NCBI GenBank assembly: GCA_021372515.1
Contig: JAJFUG010000061.1
Coordinates: forward strand, 1 to 16,069
DNA from: a bacterium
Lineage (GTDB): Bacteria; Gemmatimonadota; Glassbacteria; GWA2-58-10
Direction: 5' to 3'
DNA: 16,069 nucleotides
The notes under the pieces are model-generated. The model saw nothing but the letters and a program-made list of their open reading frames with translations. It did no database searches and was not told the DNA's origin. The translations under genes were made by a program, and so were the position numbers. Positions 15,736-16,069 of the stretch are shown piece after piece; the stretch's first letter is position 1, and every line of letters starts with the position of its first letter.

Positions 15736-16069
15736 CCTGCCCTCCCGGCTCAGCTGTCTGGAGAGAAGTTTTACCGACGGTGCTTTCTATTTATATCCTT
15801 CAAATTGATTTTTATCCAGTGTTTCTTCCGTTCCCGGCCAGCAATGTCCGGTTAGATTTTTGCTATAGAATGTTATGGGCGAACACAGTGTTCGTATCGG
15901 AATGACTCGATCCCGGGTCAAAGCCAAACCCCGTGCGGCTGACAGGCCGCCGCTGTTGCCTTTGGGGGCCGCACCTGTCTGAGCCTCCCGCCAGGGTAGC
16001 GTTTAATTGAGCGAGAAACGGCCGGGGCTGTAATTGCCGCACGGTTCGGCGGCGATTCGCGGCAGCGCC
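15736..16069. other. right non-coding flank: activator leader and inverted repeat
   Basis: No gene is visible. Bases 15736-15840 form the AT-richer leader of the activator gene. A TATAAA box on the minus strand (15790-15795) is a possible -10 element, but I see no good -35 partner. From 15841 to the window end is the right copy of the long inverted repeat, so the activator's upstream region abuts or begins inside the repeat. Confidence 0.65.
15841..16069 (-). repeat. right copy of the ~229-bp long inverted repeat
   Basis: This is the reverse complement of 111-338 at about 93% identity by hand count. It includes the exact palindrome CGAACACAGTGTTCG at 15880-15894 and the hairpin sequence corresponding to 230-245. 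The match continues to the last base of the window with an unbroken 23-base identity at the edge, so the repeat almost certainly extends further. It lies upstream of the sigma-54 activator, whose promoter could lie in or next to it. Confidence 0.9.

Noticed and set aside
1-16069. CRISPR array, tRNA, rRNA or transposase
   Set aside because: I saw no regularly spaced short direct repeats, no tRNA-like or rRNA sequence, and no transposase or integrase motif in any of the real genes.

Overview
The window is about 16 kb of high-GC DNA. It holds six complete protein genes, all on the minus strand, read right to left. Three of the products are signs of a Gram-negative bacterium of the Fibrobacteres-Chlorobi-Bacteroidetes (FCB) type: a TonB-dependent receptor with an N-terminal carboxypeptidase-regulatory-like domain, a PorV/PorQ-type outer-membrane protein, and two large secreted proteins with FlgD-like, type IX secretion (T9SS)-style C-terminal domains. 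The high GC and the particular gene styles suggest one of the uncultured candidate phyla around that group rather than a classical Bacteroidetes. This is inference; the window has no rRNA or other marker gene.

Layout in transcription order. At the right is a sigma-54-dependent activator with a PocR-type sensory domain (15735 to 14173). A 439-bp spacer follows, carrying a strong -24/-12 (sigma-54) promoter match at 13821-13836. Then come five co-oriented genes: a ROK-fold protein that has lost its kinase motifs (13733-12714), the TonB-dependent receptor (12606-9514), a secreted protein with a fibronectin-III-like region and a T9SS-like tail (9460-6329), a PorV-like barrel (6267-5110), and a 1422-residue secreted multi-domain protein with four CBM9-like modules, a dockerin-like calcium-binding pair and a FlgD-like tail (4843-575). 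A 13-bp-stem hairpin just after the last gene probably marks the transcript end.

The simplest reading is a regulated surface system. The PocR-domain activator senses a small molecule and switches on the sigma-54 promoter. The receptor imports a ligand in a TonB-dependent way. The PorV-like protein helps export or anchor T9SS cargo. The two secreted proteins are displayed and may bind glycans. There is no glycosidase, SusD homologue or inner-membrane transporter here, so binding and uptake are encoded without degradation. The ligand cannot be read from the sequence.

The whole cassette is bracketed by two inward-facing copies of a ~229-bp imperfect inverted repeat (111-338 and 15841-16069, about 93% identical by hand alignment). 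The right copy runs to the very end of the window. The repeat contains several conserved palindromes and no convincing gene. Whether it is a dispersed intergenic element, the edge of a mobile or invertible segment, or an assembly-breaking repeat is the main open question.
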